DNA of 33,409 bases from contig JANLVJ010000075.1 of assembly GCA_031363945.1 (NCBI GenBank), positions 1 to 33,409 of the forward strand, written 5' to 3'. A program made the translations under genes and the position numbers. Positions within the stretch are counted from its first letter, which is position 1. Every line of letters starts with the position of its first letter. Under the pieces are notes generated by a model that was given only the letters and a program-made list of their open reading frames with translations, was not told the DNA's origin and searched no databases. This document shows positions 8,808-16,991 of this stretch, one piece after another. This stretch comes from JANLVJ01 sp031363945 (GTDB lineage Bacteria; Bacteroidota; Bacteroidia; Sphingobacteriales; Sphingobacteriaceae).

Positions 8808-9506
8808 ATGGAAGGAAAACTTACCATCCTACCTACACTCGATGGTAGTTTAACATTTTATAATCAGACCATTCACCAAAGTTACCATTCAGTAAATGGG
8901 GCATTGCAAGAGGCTAGACATGTATTTCTGGAAAATGGACTTTTTCAATACTTGCAGGTATTTCCCAAAAAAGAAATTAGTATTCTTGAGGTAGGTTTTG
9001 GAGCAGGGCTGAACTTTATGGTGACGGCTGATTACTGCGAAACTCAGGATATCACCCTTAATTATACGGGGCTAGAACCTTACCCGATTGATCGGGCGCT
9101 TATGATAGAAAGCCATTATAATAAATGGATCAATCATCAGAAACTATGGAATAATTTCATTTCAACCTATAAAGGTGCACTCAGCCTTATAGAGATGCAA
9201 CTTTCAACTTTAATAAAGTTAAGGTTTGAAAAGATTTTACTCGAAGCATTTAAAAGTGATAAAAAATTCGATCTCATATACTACGATGCCTTTGCACCTG
9301 CTACACAGCCCGAACTTTGGGAACGTGATTCTATCTTACATGCCCTTTCTATGCTGGCCGATAACGGGATGTTTGTCAGTTACAGTATAACAGGCAATCT
9401 TAAACGAATACTTCGTGCCGAAGGGTTTACTGTCGAAAAACCCAAAGGTGCTGCCGGAAAAAGAGAAATGGTAAGGGCTTATAAACCTACTGTCGTAAAT
9501 GCATAA
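8808..9506 (+). CDS. mnmD: tRNA 5-(aminomethyl)-2-thiouridine methyltransferase (MnmD)
   Basis: SAM-dependent methyltransferase completing the mnm5s2U modification at the wobble base of certain tRNAs. The 232 residues match the methylase half of E. coli MnmC (DUF752) without the FAD oxidase half, hence the name MnmD. Visible marks are the family opening (TLDGSLTFYNQTIHQSYHSVNGALQEARHVFL), the SAM motif LEVGFGAGLN (60-69), Asp160 in YYDAFAPATQPELW, and the C-terminal GAAGKREM. Lacking the oxidase half is usual for Bacteroidota. A decayed sugar dehydrogenase pseudogene lies convergent directly after its stop. Confidence 0.93.
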   Translation: MEGKLTILPTLDGSLTFYNQTIHQSYHSVNGALQEARHVFLENGLFQYLQVFPKKEISILEVGFGAGLNFMVTADYCETQDITLNYTGLEPYPIDRALMIESHYNKWINHQKLWNNFISTYKGALSLIEMQLSTLIKLRFEKILLEAFKSDKKFDLIYYDAFAPATQPELWERDSILHALSMLADNGMFVSYSITGNLKRILRAEGFTVEKPKGAAGKREMVRAYKPTVVNA

Positions 9507-9514
9507 GTAGTTAC

Positions 9515-10307
9515 CTGTCCAAATTGACTGCTCAAAGGTGAGCTAATCAGCGCTCAAACATGTTAGAGACCAGAAAGGGAAGAAGGCATCACATTCTGAT
9601 AATTATCTCTGTCAAACGCTTCATGGCTTAATCTATTTAATTACACTGAAATAATTTTTGTCTTATCACCCAATACATAGCTTGATTAAATCAGAGAAGG
9701 GTTCATATTGGTAACACCTCCCCCATCTGCCAAATGGCAGGAAAGGCAATTTTTTGTAAAGATTTTTTCCTGACAGTACCGACTAAGCAAGTATCGAAGA
9801 GTTTTCAGTAGGTACTACCTTTTTTGTCTGGGCCAATAAGGCCAGTGAACTTACCTACTTATTAAACCTATAACAATTTTTTCTGGAACGTCTGGATTGA
9901 TGACTTCATTTTTCTCATTTAGCTTGTACATGAATGCCTCAGAATCGGAAGATGTACAGATAACCGTTTTTAATTTTTACTCCGGTTCTAAAGAAATCAC
10001 CAAATACAGTAGTACCTGTTGCCGTTCCGTTATTTTGGGTTAGATAAAATTTGCCTTTACCATTTTTAAGTTTGCCAAGGCGCACATCAATATTGCATTG
10101 AGGGGTGATATCAAGATGCCTTGTACGGCCAAGATTTTCAGCTATCACAGTTGCCTGAAAGCCTGCTGGTGTTTTAAGACCTGCGTTCAGTGCTGGCTGG
10201 GCAGAAACCTGTTGTGTTATGGCAATTAATACAAGCCCGGTATACAGTGATTTGAAAGATACTTTTAGCAGGTCACATTTCCCAGATTGAATAAATAAGT
10301 TTTTCAT
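9515..10307 (-). pseudogene. Decayed PQQ-type sorbosone/glucose dehydrogenase-cytochrome c fusion
   Basis: The open first part (10307 to about 9950) starts with a signal peptide ending TQQVSAQ and continues as the N-terminus of a sorbosone/glucose dehydrogenase (TPAGFQATVIAENLGRTRHLDITP, then GKGKFYLTQNNG and FGDFFRTGVKIKNGYLYI). At about 9945-9953 the frame slips by what looks like a two-base loss, and homology goes on in another frame (SSDSEAFMYKLNEKNEVINP, then PEKIVIGLISR) up to a stop at 9851. Some 200 or more residues are then missing. A short tail piece (TGLIGPDKKGST) is followed by a cytochrome c domain in a shifted frame: haem motif CLSCH (9734-9748), then GGGVTNMNPSLI, a stop, SYVLGDKTKIISV, a stop, and DNYQNVMPSSLSGL. 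At least two frameshifts, several stops and one large deletion make it non-functional. Confidence 0.88.
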
Positions 10308-10427
10308 CGTTGTTCATGCATTTATAAAATGCAAAAGTATGAGTATAAAAATGGGCTAAAACTTTGCCGATTTGTTTTCTTTTCGAGATAAAAGAATGTT
10401 ACGAAGCAAGTTAATACTCCTTTTAAG

Positions 10428-10435
10428 TAAATTTG
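10428..10435 (+). promoter_or_regulatory. -7 box upstream of mazG
   Basis: TAAATTTG is a perfect TAnnTTTG match, 25 bases before the mazG ATG. A convincing -33 element is not visible. Confidence 0.45.
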
Positions 10436-10460
10436 CCACTAATCCCAGCAAACTATTTAT

Positions 10461-11258
10461 ATGAACCAGGCAACCGAAGCATTCCAGCGTTTATTGACAA
10501 TTATGAATGAACTCAGAGAGAAATGCCCTTGGGATAAAAAGCAAACAATGGAAAGCCTTCGACACCTGAGTATCGAAGAGTTATACGAACTGTCTGATGC
10601 CATACTTGAAAGCGATAGAGAAGAGATTAAGAAAGAACTGGGTGATGTGATGATGCATCTTGTCTTTTATGCTAAAATAGCCAGTGAAAATGGGTGGTTT
10701 GAAATGAAAGATGTACTTGATTCAGTTTGTGAAAAACTCATTTACCGTCATCCTCATATTTATGGTGATGTAATGGTGAAAGATGAACATGAGGTAAAGC
10801 AGAACTGGGAACAACTTAAGTTAAAAGAGAAAGGCGCAAACGGAGAGAAAAAAAAATCGGTATTGCAGGGTGTGCCTGCTTCTCTTCCTGCATTAGTGAA
10901 AGCCTTCAGGATTCAGGAGAAAGTTGCAGCTGTTGGTTTTGACTGGACTGCCAAAGAGCAGGTCTGGGCAAAGGTTGAAGAGGAACTTGCTGAATTTAAG
11001 GCAGAAAAAAGCCTCGTAGAAAATCGGAACCAGGAGCATATTGAAGGTGAATTTGGTGATTTGCTCTTTTCACTCATCAACTATGGGCGTTTTTTAAATA
11101 TCAATGCCGAAGATGCCCTTGAAAAAACAAATCGAAAATTTATCAGAAGGTTTAACTACATAGAAGAGCGGGCCGCTGATGCAGGAATTGCCCTGGCACC
11201 CGGCAAGCTGACCGAAATGGACGCATGGTGGAATGAAGCTAAGAAATTATCTCTGTAA
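10461..11258 (+). CDS. mazG: Nucleoside triphosphate pyrophosphohydrolase MazG
   Basis: Predicted house-cleaning enzyme that hydrolyses (d)NTPs to NMPs and pyrophosphate. The 265-residue protein has the two tandem MazG domains of the E. coli type. The first (about 8-110) begins LREKCPWDKKQTMESLRHL and has the metal-binding EELYELSDAI and KKELGDVMMHLVF acid clusters. The second (about 140-250) has KVEEELAEFKAE and EGEFGDLLFSLINYGRF. The end, GKLTEMDAWWNEAKK, is typical. All metal ligands appear present. It is followed by pyrG after 116 bases, with a separate promoter box for pyrG. Confidence 0.95.
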   Translation: MNQATEAFQRLLTIMNELREKCPWDKKQTMESLRHLSIEELYELSDAILESDREEIKKELGDVMMHLVFYAKIASENGWFEMKDVLDSVCEKLIYRHPHIYGDVMVKDEHEVKQNWEQLKLKEKGANGEKKKSVLQGVPASLPALVKAFRIQEKVAAVGFDWTAKEQVWAKVEEELAEFKAEKSLVENRNQEHIEGEFGDLLFSLINYGRFLNINAEDALEKTNRKFIRRFNYIEERAADAGIALAPGKLTEMDAWWNEAKKLSL

Positions 11259-11276
11259 ATTATGGCCTAATTTTCC

Positions 11277-11284
11277 TACTTTTG
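11277..11284 (+). promoter_or_regulatory. -7 box upstream of pyrG
   Basis: TACTTTTG followed by CA matches the TAnnTTTG box of Bacteroidota housekeeping promoters. Transcription from it would give a leader of about 85 bases before the pyrG ATG at 11375. Confidence 0.6.
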
Positions 11285-11294
11285 CAACCCGTAG

Positions 11295-11353
11295 GGCTTG
11301 TACTAATCTGGCATTATCGGCTTTCCATAAGCCAACTCCGCAATTCACAAGCC
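11295..11353 (+). other. Nested inverted repeats in the pyrG leader
   Basis: An outer pair GGCTTGT (11295-11301) and ACAAGCC (11347-11353) encloses an inner hairpin GGCTT-TCCAT-AAGCC (11319-11333). If transcribed from the 11277 box, the leader could fold into this two-level structure. There is no T-run after it, so it is not a simple terminator. A regulatory role is only a possibility. Confidence 0.35.
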
Positions 11354-11374
11354 TAAAAAACTTAAAACACAGCC

Positions 11375-13021
11375 ATGACTAAATACATATTTGTAACCGG
11401 AGGAGTTACGTCCTCTCTTGGGAAAGGTATTATTTCGGCTTCACTGGCAAAATTATTGCAAGCCCGGGGTTACTCAGTTACCATTCAAAAATTTGATCCA
11501 TATATAAATATAGATCCTGGCACACTAAATCCATATGAACATGGAGAATGCTATGTGACAGAAGATGGTGCTGAAACAGATCTTGACCTTGGCCATTATG
11601 AACGTTTCCTGAATGTTCCTACTTCCCAGGCAAATAATATAACCACCGGCCGTATTTATCAGAATGTAATTAGCAAAGAACGCGAAGGCGCCTATCTGGG
11701 TAAAACGGTGCAGGTAGTCCCGCATATTACAGATGAAATCAAACGCAATATTCGCATACTTGGTGAAAACCACGGGTTTGATATAGTTATCACTGAACTG
11801 GGTGGCACAGTCGGAGATATTGAATCTTTACCTTACATAGAAGCAGTAAGACAGTTCAGATGGGAATTGGGTAGTAACAATACCCTCGTGATACATCTTA
11901 CGCTAGTACCTTATCTGGCAGCTGCGGGTGAACTTAAAACGAAACCTACCCAGCATTCGGTTAAAATGCTGCTTGAATATGGAATTCAACCTGATATTCT
12001 GGTATGCCGTACCGAGCACCATATGTCGCCAGATGTAAGAAAGAAAATCGCGCTTTTTTGTAATGTCAATATCAATGCAGTCATCGAATCAATAGATGCC
12101 AAAACCATCTATGACGTGCCGCTCTTGATGTATAAAGAGCAACTAGACAAAATTGTACTTGCTAAGCTTAAACTGCCTTTAAAATCTGAACCCCATCTTG
12201 AATCATGGAAAGAATTTTTGGGGCGCCTTAAAAATCCGACTTCAGAAGTTAAAATCGCACTGGTTGGTAAATATGTTGAGCTTCCAGATGCTTATAAATC
12301 TATTTCAGAAGCCTTCATACATGCCGGTGCTAGAAATGAATGTAAAGTAGTCGTTGAGTTTATACATTCAGAATTCATCAATGATGAAAATGTGCGTGAG
12401 AAGTTGAGCAATAAAGACGGACTGTTGGTAGCACCTGGTTTTGGTGCCCGTGGTATTGAAGGAAAAATATCGAGTATTAAATTCGCCCGTGAAAACAATA
12501 TCCCCTTCCTCGGGATTTGTCTGGGTATGCAATGTGCGGCAATTGAATTTGCCAGAAATGTGCTCGGGCTTGCAGATGCACATTCTACAGAAATGAATCC
12601 TGAAACTACAAACCCGGTAATTTCATTAATGGAAGAACAAAAGAGTATAACTAATAAAGGCGGAACTATGCGTCTGGGGGCATATCCTTGTGAACTTAAA
12701 AAGGGAACCAAGGCATTTTCAGTATATGGTAAAAACAGAATCATGGAGCGTCATCGTCATCGCTATGAGTTTAATAGCACCTATATTGATCAGTTTAATG
12801 AGGCTGGTATGATTACTTCGGGTATTAACCCTGAGAATAAACTGGTAGAAATGATAGAATATAAAAACCATCCGTGGTTTGTCGCAGGGCAGTTTCACCC
12901 GGAACTAAAAAGTACTGTTGATAATCCACATCCCTTGTTTGTGAAGTTTGTTGAAGCTGCAAAAATACATCAGCAACAACTTATCAGAAAAATCGACCAC
13001 TCAAAAGAAAAAATAATATAA
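11375..13021 (+). CDS. pyrG: CTP synthase
   Basis: Makes CTP from UTP, ATP and glutamine, the last step of pyrimidine nucleotide synthesis. The 548 residues contain the N-terminal synthase domain (MTKYIFVTGGVTSSLGKGI P-loop, FDPYINIDPGTLNPYEHGE, ELGGTVGDIESLPYIEA) and a C-terminal class I glutamine amidotransferase domain with the nucleophile Cys382 in LGICLGMQ and the His508/Glu510 pair in QFHPE. The length is normal and all active-site parts are present. It has its own promoter box and a structured leader, and is followed 86 bases later by yidC, a pairing often seen in Bacteroidota. Confidence 0.98.
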   Translation: MTKYIFVTGGVTSSLGKGIISASLAKLLQARGYSVTIQKFDPYINIDPGTLNPYEHGECYVTEDGAETDLDLGHYERFLNVPTSQANNITTGRIYQNVISKEREGAYLGKTVQVVPHITDEIKRNIRILGENHGFDIVITELGGTVGDIESLPYIEAVRQFRWELGSNNTLVIHLTLVPYLAAAGELKTKPTQHSVKMLLEYGIQPDILVCRTEHHMSPDVRKKIALFCNVNINAVIESIDAKTIYDVPLLMYKEQLDKIVLAKLKLPLKSEPHLESWKEFLGRLKNPTSEVKIALVGKYVELPDAYKSISEAFIHAGARNECKVVVEFIHSEFINDENVREKLSNKDGLLVAPGFGARGIEGKISSIKFARENNIPFLGICLGMQCAAIEFARNVLGLADAHSTEMNPETTNPVISLMEEQKSITNKGGTMRLGAYPCELKKGTKAFSVYGKNRIMERHRHRYEFNSTYIDQFNEAGMITSGINPENKLVEMIEYKNHPWFVAGQFHPELKSTVDNPHPLFVKFVEAAKIHQQQLIRKIDHSKEKII

Positions 13022-13107
13022 AATTAAGCCTTAATTTCGCGCAATCAGGTGAGAAGATAGAATACTTACTTTTTGTCTGAAATCAGGAAACACAAACTGC
13101 AGCATAC

Positions 13108-14979
13108 ATGGATAGGAACACCTTTACAGGTTTATTTTTAATTGCGCTTATATTATTAGGTTTCAGCTATTTCATGCAGCCCTCAAAACTTGAACTTAAA
13201 CGCGAGCAAATGCGTCAGGATTCAATTGCTGCATCAAAACGTGGAACCCCAATTTCGAGTTTACCCTCAGTTATAAAGACCGAAAATACCAGCATTGCAA
13301 TTGATAGCAGCGCAAAAATTATTCCTGTTGGCCCCTTTTCAGCTTCGATAGCAGGTAAAGAAGAATTTATTACGCTTGAAAATGATGTAATGAAGATCAC
13401 CCTGAGTACAAGGGGTGGTAGAATTTATAGCTCCCAGCTGAAAAAATTTAAAACCTATTTCGGTCAGCCTCTTATCTTATTAAATGGCCCCCAGAATATC
13501 TTCGGGCTGAATTTTACAGCCGAAGGCAAAAGCATAAATACCAATAATCTCTTTTTTAAACCTACTAACCCAGCTGTACAGGTTTTAGGAAGAGACAGTT
13601 CAGGCATCACCCTTCGCCTTTCTAATAATGCCAGTCAATATATTGATTATGCATATTCTCTGAAAAAAGGATCTTACCTGATCGGTTTTTCTATCAGTGC
13701 AGTTAACCTGAATGATGTTATCAATGCCCGTAATAACACGGTTTTATTAAGGTGGAAGAATGATATTTTACCTCTTGAAAAAGGTGATGAAGTACCTTAT
13801 ACTACTGTCAAGACCAGAAACGATCAGCATGATATTGATGAGTTAAAAAGCAATAAAGACGATACTAAAAAATCTGAACACCCGGTAGAATGGGTTTCAT
13901 TCAAGCAAAAGTTTTTCTCGATGGTCCTGATACCACAAAAAAAATTTTCAGCAGTTGAATCTTCTGATTTTCAGGAAGTCAGTAAACCGCTGGTTAAGAC
14001 CCTGACAGCTGATATTGCAATCCCGTTTACGAAAGAGACTAATCAGCAGGTAAATATGCGTATTTACATGGGTCCAAATGACTTCAAAGGATTAAAACGC
14101 ATTGGTGTTGGTCTTGAAGAACAGATCGATCTGGGCTGGGGACCGCTTAAACTGATCAACCGGTTTGCAGTTATTCCAGTATTTGATTTACTATCAAAAC
14201 TGAATTTGAACTATGGTATAATTATCCTGATTTTAACTTTACTACTAAAAGCGGTTTTATTTCCACTCACCTATAAATCATACCTGAGCACGGCAAAAAT
14301 GCGGATCATCAAGCCAGAAATGGATGAGATCAAGGAGAAAATTGGTGATGGTGACCCTACCCGTTTACAGCAAGAGTATCTCAAACTCTATAAAAAAGCA
14401 GGTGTCAACCCCTTGGGTGGCTGTTTGCCAATGCTACTTCAGATGCCGATCTTATTTGCTTTCTACAGGTTCTTTCCTAATGCTTTTGAATTAAGGCAGC
14501 AGAAATTCCTGTTTATGGAAGATTTATCAACTTATGACTCTGTCATTCACTGGACAAGTAGCATTCCGGTATTCGGAAATCACCTGAGTATCATGTGCGT
14601 ACTGATGGCCGTGACTACCGTTATTTACTCACTCTTGAATCAGCAGGTTTCTCCTACTGGCCCGGCAGGTAACCAATTGAAATACATGAGTTATATTTTC
14701 CCGCTCTTTACTATTTCATTCCTTAATAACTTTTCATCAGGTCTGAATTATTATTATTTCCTGGCCAATATTATCACCTTTAGCTCACAGGCGCTAATTC
14801 GCAGGTTTGTTAATGACGATGAAATTCACCGCCGCATTCAGGAAAACAAGAAAAAACCTGCAATCAACAAGAAATCAAAGTTCCAGGCCAAAATTGAAGA
14901 ATTAACGAAGGTTAAAACACCAGCCCAGTTAGGAACGCCAAAACTGATTTCACCCATCAGACCTTCTAAAAAGTTCTAA
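13108..14979 (+). CDS. yidC: Membrane protein insertase YidC
   Basis: Inserts and folds inner-membrane proteins, alone or with SecYEG. The 623-residue protein has an N-terminal membrane helix (FTGLFLIALILLGFSYFM), a periplasmic domain of about 320 residues, and the conserved C-terminal insertase core from about residue 365 (LNYGIIILILTLLLKAVLFPLTYKSYLS, then KAGVNPLGGCLPMLLQMPILFAFYRFFP, and the last helices around YIFPLFTISFLNNFSSGLNYYYFLANI). The positively charged tail (QENKKKPAINKKSKFQAK) could contact the ribosome. The Gram-negative architecture is complete. A strong terminator follows directly. Confidence 0.97.
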   Translation: MDRNTFTGLFLIALILLGFSYFMQPSKLELKREQMRQDSIAASKRGTPISSLPSVIKTENTSIAIDSSAKIIPVGPFSASIAGKEEFITLENDVMKITLSTRGGRIYSSQLKKFKTYFGQPLILLNGPQNIFGLNFTAEGKSINTNNLFFKPTNPAVQVLGRDSSGITLRLSNNASQYIDYAYSLKKGSYLIGFSISAVNLNDVINARNNTVLLRWKNDILPLEKGDEVPYTTVKTRNDQHDIDELKSNKDDTKKSEHPVEWVSFKQKFFSMVLIPQKKFSAVESSDFQEVSKPLVKTLTADIAIPFTKETNQQVNMRIYMGPNDFKGLKRIGVGLEEQIDLGWGPLKLINRFAVIPVFDLLSKLNLNYGIIILILTLLLKAVLFPLTYKSYLSTAKMRIIKPEMDEIKEKIGDGDPTRLQQEYLKLYKKAGVNPLGGCLPMLLQMPILFAFYRFFPNAFELRQQKFLFMEDLSTYDSVIHWTSSIPVFGNHLSIMCVLMAVTTVIYSLLNQQVSPTGPAGNQLKYMSYIFPLFTISFLNNFSSGLNYYYFLANIITFSSQALIRRFVNDDEIHRRIQENKKKPAINKKSKFQAKIEELTKVKTPAQLGTPKLISPIRPSKKF

Positions 14980-14995
14980 TAATCAGCTAATACAT

Positions 14996-15036
14996 AAAAA
15001 TGGGGCTGAAGTTTAACTACTTCAGCCCCATTTTTT
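14996..15036. terminator. Intrinsic terminator after yidC
   Basis: The arms TGGGGCTGAAGT (15001-15012) and ACTTCAGCCCCA (15019-15030) pair perfectly around a six-base loop and are extended by A-run/T-run pairing to about 17 pairs. The T-run on the far side suits + strand transcripts, and the A-run on the near side lets it work for the minus strand OsmC gene as well. Confidence 0.92.
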
Positions 15037-15141
15037 ATGATATAGTTTATATAAATTCAGTAAGTCTACTTTATGAATGCCATCTTTAAACTATTTCATT
15101 CAGAATATGATTGCTTTCAGGGCATGATTTCACTCAGGAGT

Positions 15142-15195
15142 TGAATACCCCTAAGCTTCAATCACCTTATGATTTCTCAATAACCTTAGGCTTCA
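15142..15195. repeat. Imperfect direct repeat at the OsmC 3' end
   Basis: Two 19-base segments, 15142-15160 and 15177-15195, agree at about 15 positions (core TAAGCTTCA versus TAGGCTTCA). The second copy spans the OsmC stop codon. It may be a small tandem duplication of the gene end, similar in kind to the one next to the EVE gene, but it is short and could be chance. Confidence 0.3.
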
Positions 15196-15608
15196 TTTAA
15201 ATGAATCTCATGCGTGATTATCGCTCCTGCCCTGCGGAGCGTTTCTGCCACTGAGCAGTATTTGGCCATTGATAGCTCAGTTGCACGTTGAACCTTATCA
15301 GCATCAAGGGTTCCCTTCAGATAATAAGAGATATGAATTTTTTCCCATAGGGCAAGTTCATTACCTTCTTCGCGATACCCATCAACAACGATCCTGAAAT
15401 CATCGATCACCAACTTTTGCTTGGTCAGAATCAGTGTTACATCGATCGCTGTACACCCACCTAATGCCATCAGTAAAGATTGCATCGGTCTGATACCCGC
15501 ACCTTCCCCCAGGGAGGCTGCAGATGAATCAAGTTGAACTGAATTTCCTTCCTCATTTCGGGCTTCAAAATGACAGGCTTTATTGATTCTTTGTAATTCG
15601 ACTTTCAT
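15186..15608 (-). CDS. OsmC family protein
   Basis: A 140-residue OsmC/Ohr-fold protein, closest in pattern to the YhfA-like branch. It has the two conserved cysteines used for peroxide reduction in the family: one in LMALGGCTAIDVTLIL and one in AKYCSVAETLRRAG. The Arg/Glu region before the first Cys (GEGAGIRPMQSLLMAL) also fits. It probably reduces organic hydroperoxides in the cytoplasm, though the substrate and thiol donor of this branch are uncertain. It is transcribed toward yidC and shares the terminator between them. Confidence 0.9.
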   Translation of the reverse strand: MKVELQRINKACHFEARNEEGNSVQLDSSAASLGEGAGIRPMQSLLMALGGCTAIDVTLILTKQKLVIDDFRIVVDGYREEGNELALWEKIHISYYLKGTLDADKVQRATELSMAKYCSVAETLRRAGAIITHEIHLNEA

Positions 15609-15693
15609 GCTATAAGATCAAGGTGTTTCAAAAGATAGATTACCGTAACTATTTTCAAAAATACTGCGTTAAAATATATAAAGAAAAACTATT

Positions 15694-15993
15694 ATGACCA
15701 CAATCCTTACACAACAGGTAATTCATGATCTTTCTGCAGATTTCCACTTATTTATTTCTATTCTGCTACCGCTGTCACTTATTTCAGTTTTTTTTACGGC
15801 TGGTGCCAAGCTAATGGAAATAAAGGGATACCAGAAATGGCCAGCAATATTTGCAGTTCTACCAATATTCTGGATTGTTCTTGGTTGGTTTGACCCAAGA
15901 CCAGAAAAGTCAAGAACTATCACACTCAGACTAGCATTAGTTTTTGGCACCCTTAACACTTTTTTTCTGGGACTGTTAATTTTATATATCTAG
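15694..15993 (+). CDS. Small membrane protein of unknown function
   Basis: A 99-residue protein that I do not recognise. Three hydrophobic segments are visible at about 20-40 (FISILLPLSLISVFFTAG), 48-66 (WPAIFAVLPIFWIVLGWF) and 80-99 (LALVFGTLNTFFLGLLILYI), so it is probably an inner-membrane protein. Between the second and third lies a short basic stretch (DPRPEKSRT). It is divergent from the OsmC gene (85 bases between starts). Coding is likely because the hydrophobic pattern is regular and the start is A-rich, but no homology is claimed. Confidence 0.6.
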   Translation: MTTILTQQVIHDLSADFHLFISILLPLSLISVFFTAGAKLMEIKGYQKWPAIFAVLPIFWIVLGWFDPRPEKSRTITLRLALVFGTLNTFFLGLLILYI

Positions 15994-16114
15994 TACAAAT
16001 GGTATTCTGAATAGAATAACTTAAGACTGATATCATTCCAGTAAACACCAGCTTCTGATTCGTGTTTGCTGGCCGCAGGGAACAAGCTGAACAAAAACGA
16101 CCAGCTGTTTATGT

Positions 16115-16780
16115 CTATATCCTGACGATCAGGCCCGGTAAATTCGTTCGTGAATCGGTTATACCAGCTGAAACTTCGTACACATCAATCTCATGCCTGG
16201 CATCATGAAATAATAGCTCATTTATTTTATCTACTGAACTATCTTCAGACAGCCAGTATAATGCATCATCTCCGACCAGTGTAAGCGGCATATCGGCTCT
16301 TAAATCTGTCAGTGCCGCCGATGCCTTTGTTGTAATAATGGTAAAACTATTCATCCGCTCTCCGGTACGTTTATCAACACTTGCTTCATACAGACCCGCC
16401 AGTAGCGTAAAGGGTTCTTCTTTGACTTTTACATGGTAGGCAATCTGCCCATTATCAGTTGACTTCCACTCATAATATCCGGAAGTCACAATAATGCAGC
16501 GTTGAGATTTGAGCATGTTGCGTAAAACAGGACGCTTAGAGATTTTTGCTGCTTCAATATTGAACATATTTGCTGCAGTAATACCTGTTTTATACCAAGG
16601 CGAAATTAAACCCCATTTGAAAAGATTTATGGTATGCTTATCCTGGCAAGTAACAATAGGGAGATATTGGCCAGGTGAAGCATTGTAGTTATCTTTAAAT
16701 GCATCGAGCTCAGCGCAATTTTTTATTCCAAGAAGATCTATAACCCTGTTAATCTGGTAAGCAGCGTATCTGACACACAT
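16115..16780 (-). CDS. SRAP (YedK/HMCES-like) protein with altered active site
   Basis: A 221-residue protein of the SOS response-associated peptidase family, which covalently caps abasic sites in single-stranded DNA through its Cys2. It starts MCVRY (usual MCGRY), so Cys2 is present. Asn74 (MFNIEAA) and Glu104 (SGYYEWKS) match the catalytic Asn75 and Glu105 of E. coli YedK. The segment that normally reads IHxRMP is here LTDLRADMP, so the catalytic His160 equivalent is Arg161, and the Arg of the NxR motif (usual NARAE) is Glu. It may still bind abasic sites but probably reverses the crosslink differently. It stands alone, convergent to the small membrane protein gene. A canonical paralogue lies at 22121. 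Confidence 0.88.
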   Translation of the reverse strand: MCVRYAAYQINRVIDLLGIKNCAELDAFKDNYNASPGQYLPIVTCQDKHTINLFKWGLISPWYKTGITAANMFNIEAAKISKRPVLRNMLKSQRCIIVTSGYYEWKSTDNGQIAYHVKVKEEPFTLLAGLYEASVDKRTGERMNSFTIITTKASAALTDLRADMPLTLVGDDALYWLSEDSSVDKINELLFHDARHEIDVYEVSAGITDSRTNLPGLIVRI

Positions 16781-16991
16781 AAAAAAATGATTTTATCGAC
16801 CTTATTTTCGCTTAATTTAAAGAACATTCGTCAAGGCATAATGACTTATCAATTAATGGAATAAATTTTGCCCATAATTGTTTTTTTACTTGCTAGGAGA
16901 CCCCCGACAGCGGTAAAAAATATAAAACCTGGTATGTATTATTTTACTTTGCCTTAATCTGTATTCATCTTAAAAATAACACTGAAACAAC

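Noticed and set aside
9939..10307. The 122-codon ORF as an intact small secreted protein
   Set aside because: Homology to a sugar dehydrogenase continues beyond its stop in other frames, so it is the first piece of a pseudogene.
12292..12744. 150-codon minus-strand ORF inside pyrG
   Set aside because: It lies fully within the conserved amidotransferase region of pyrG, in the opposite strand, and its translation shows no recognisable domain.
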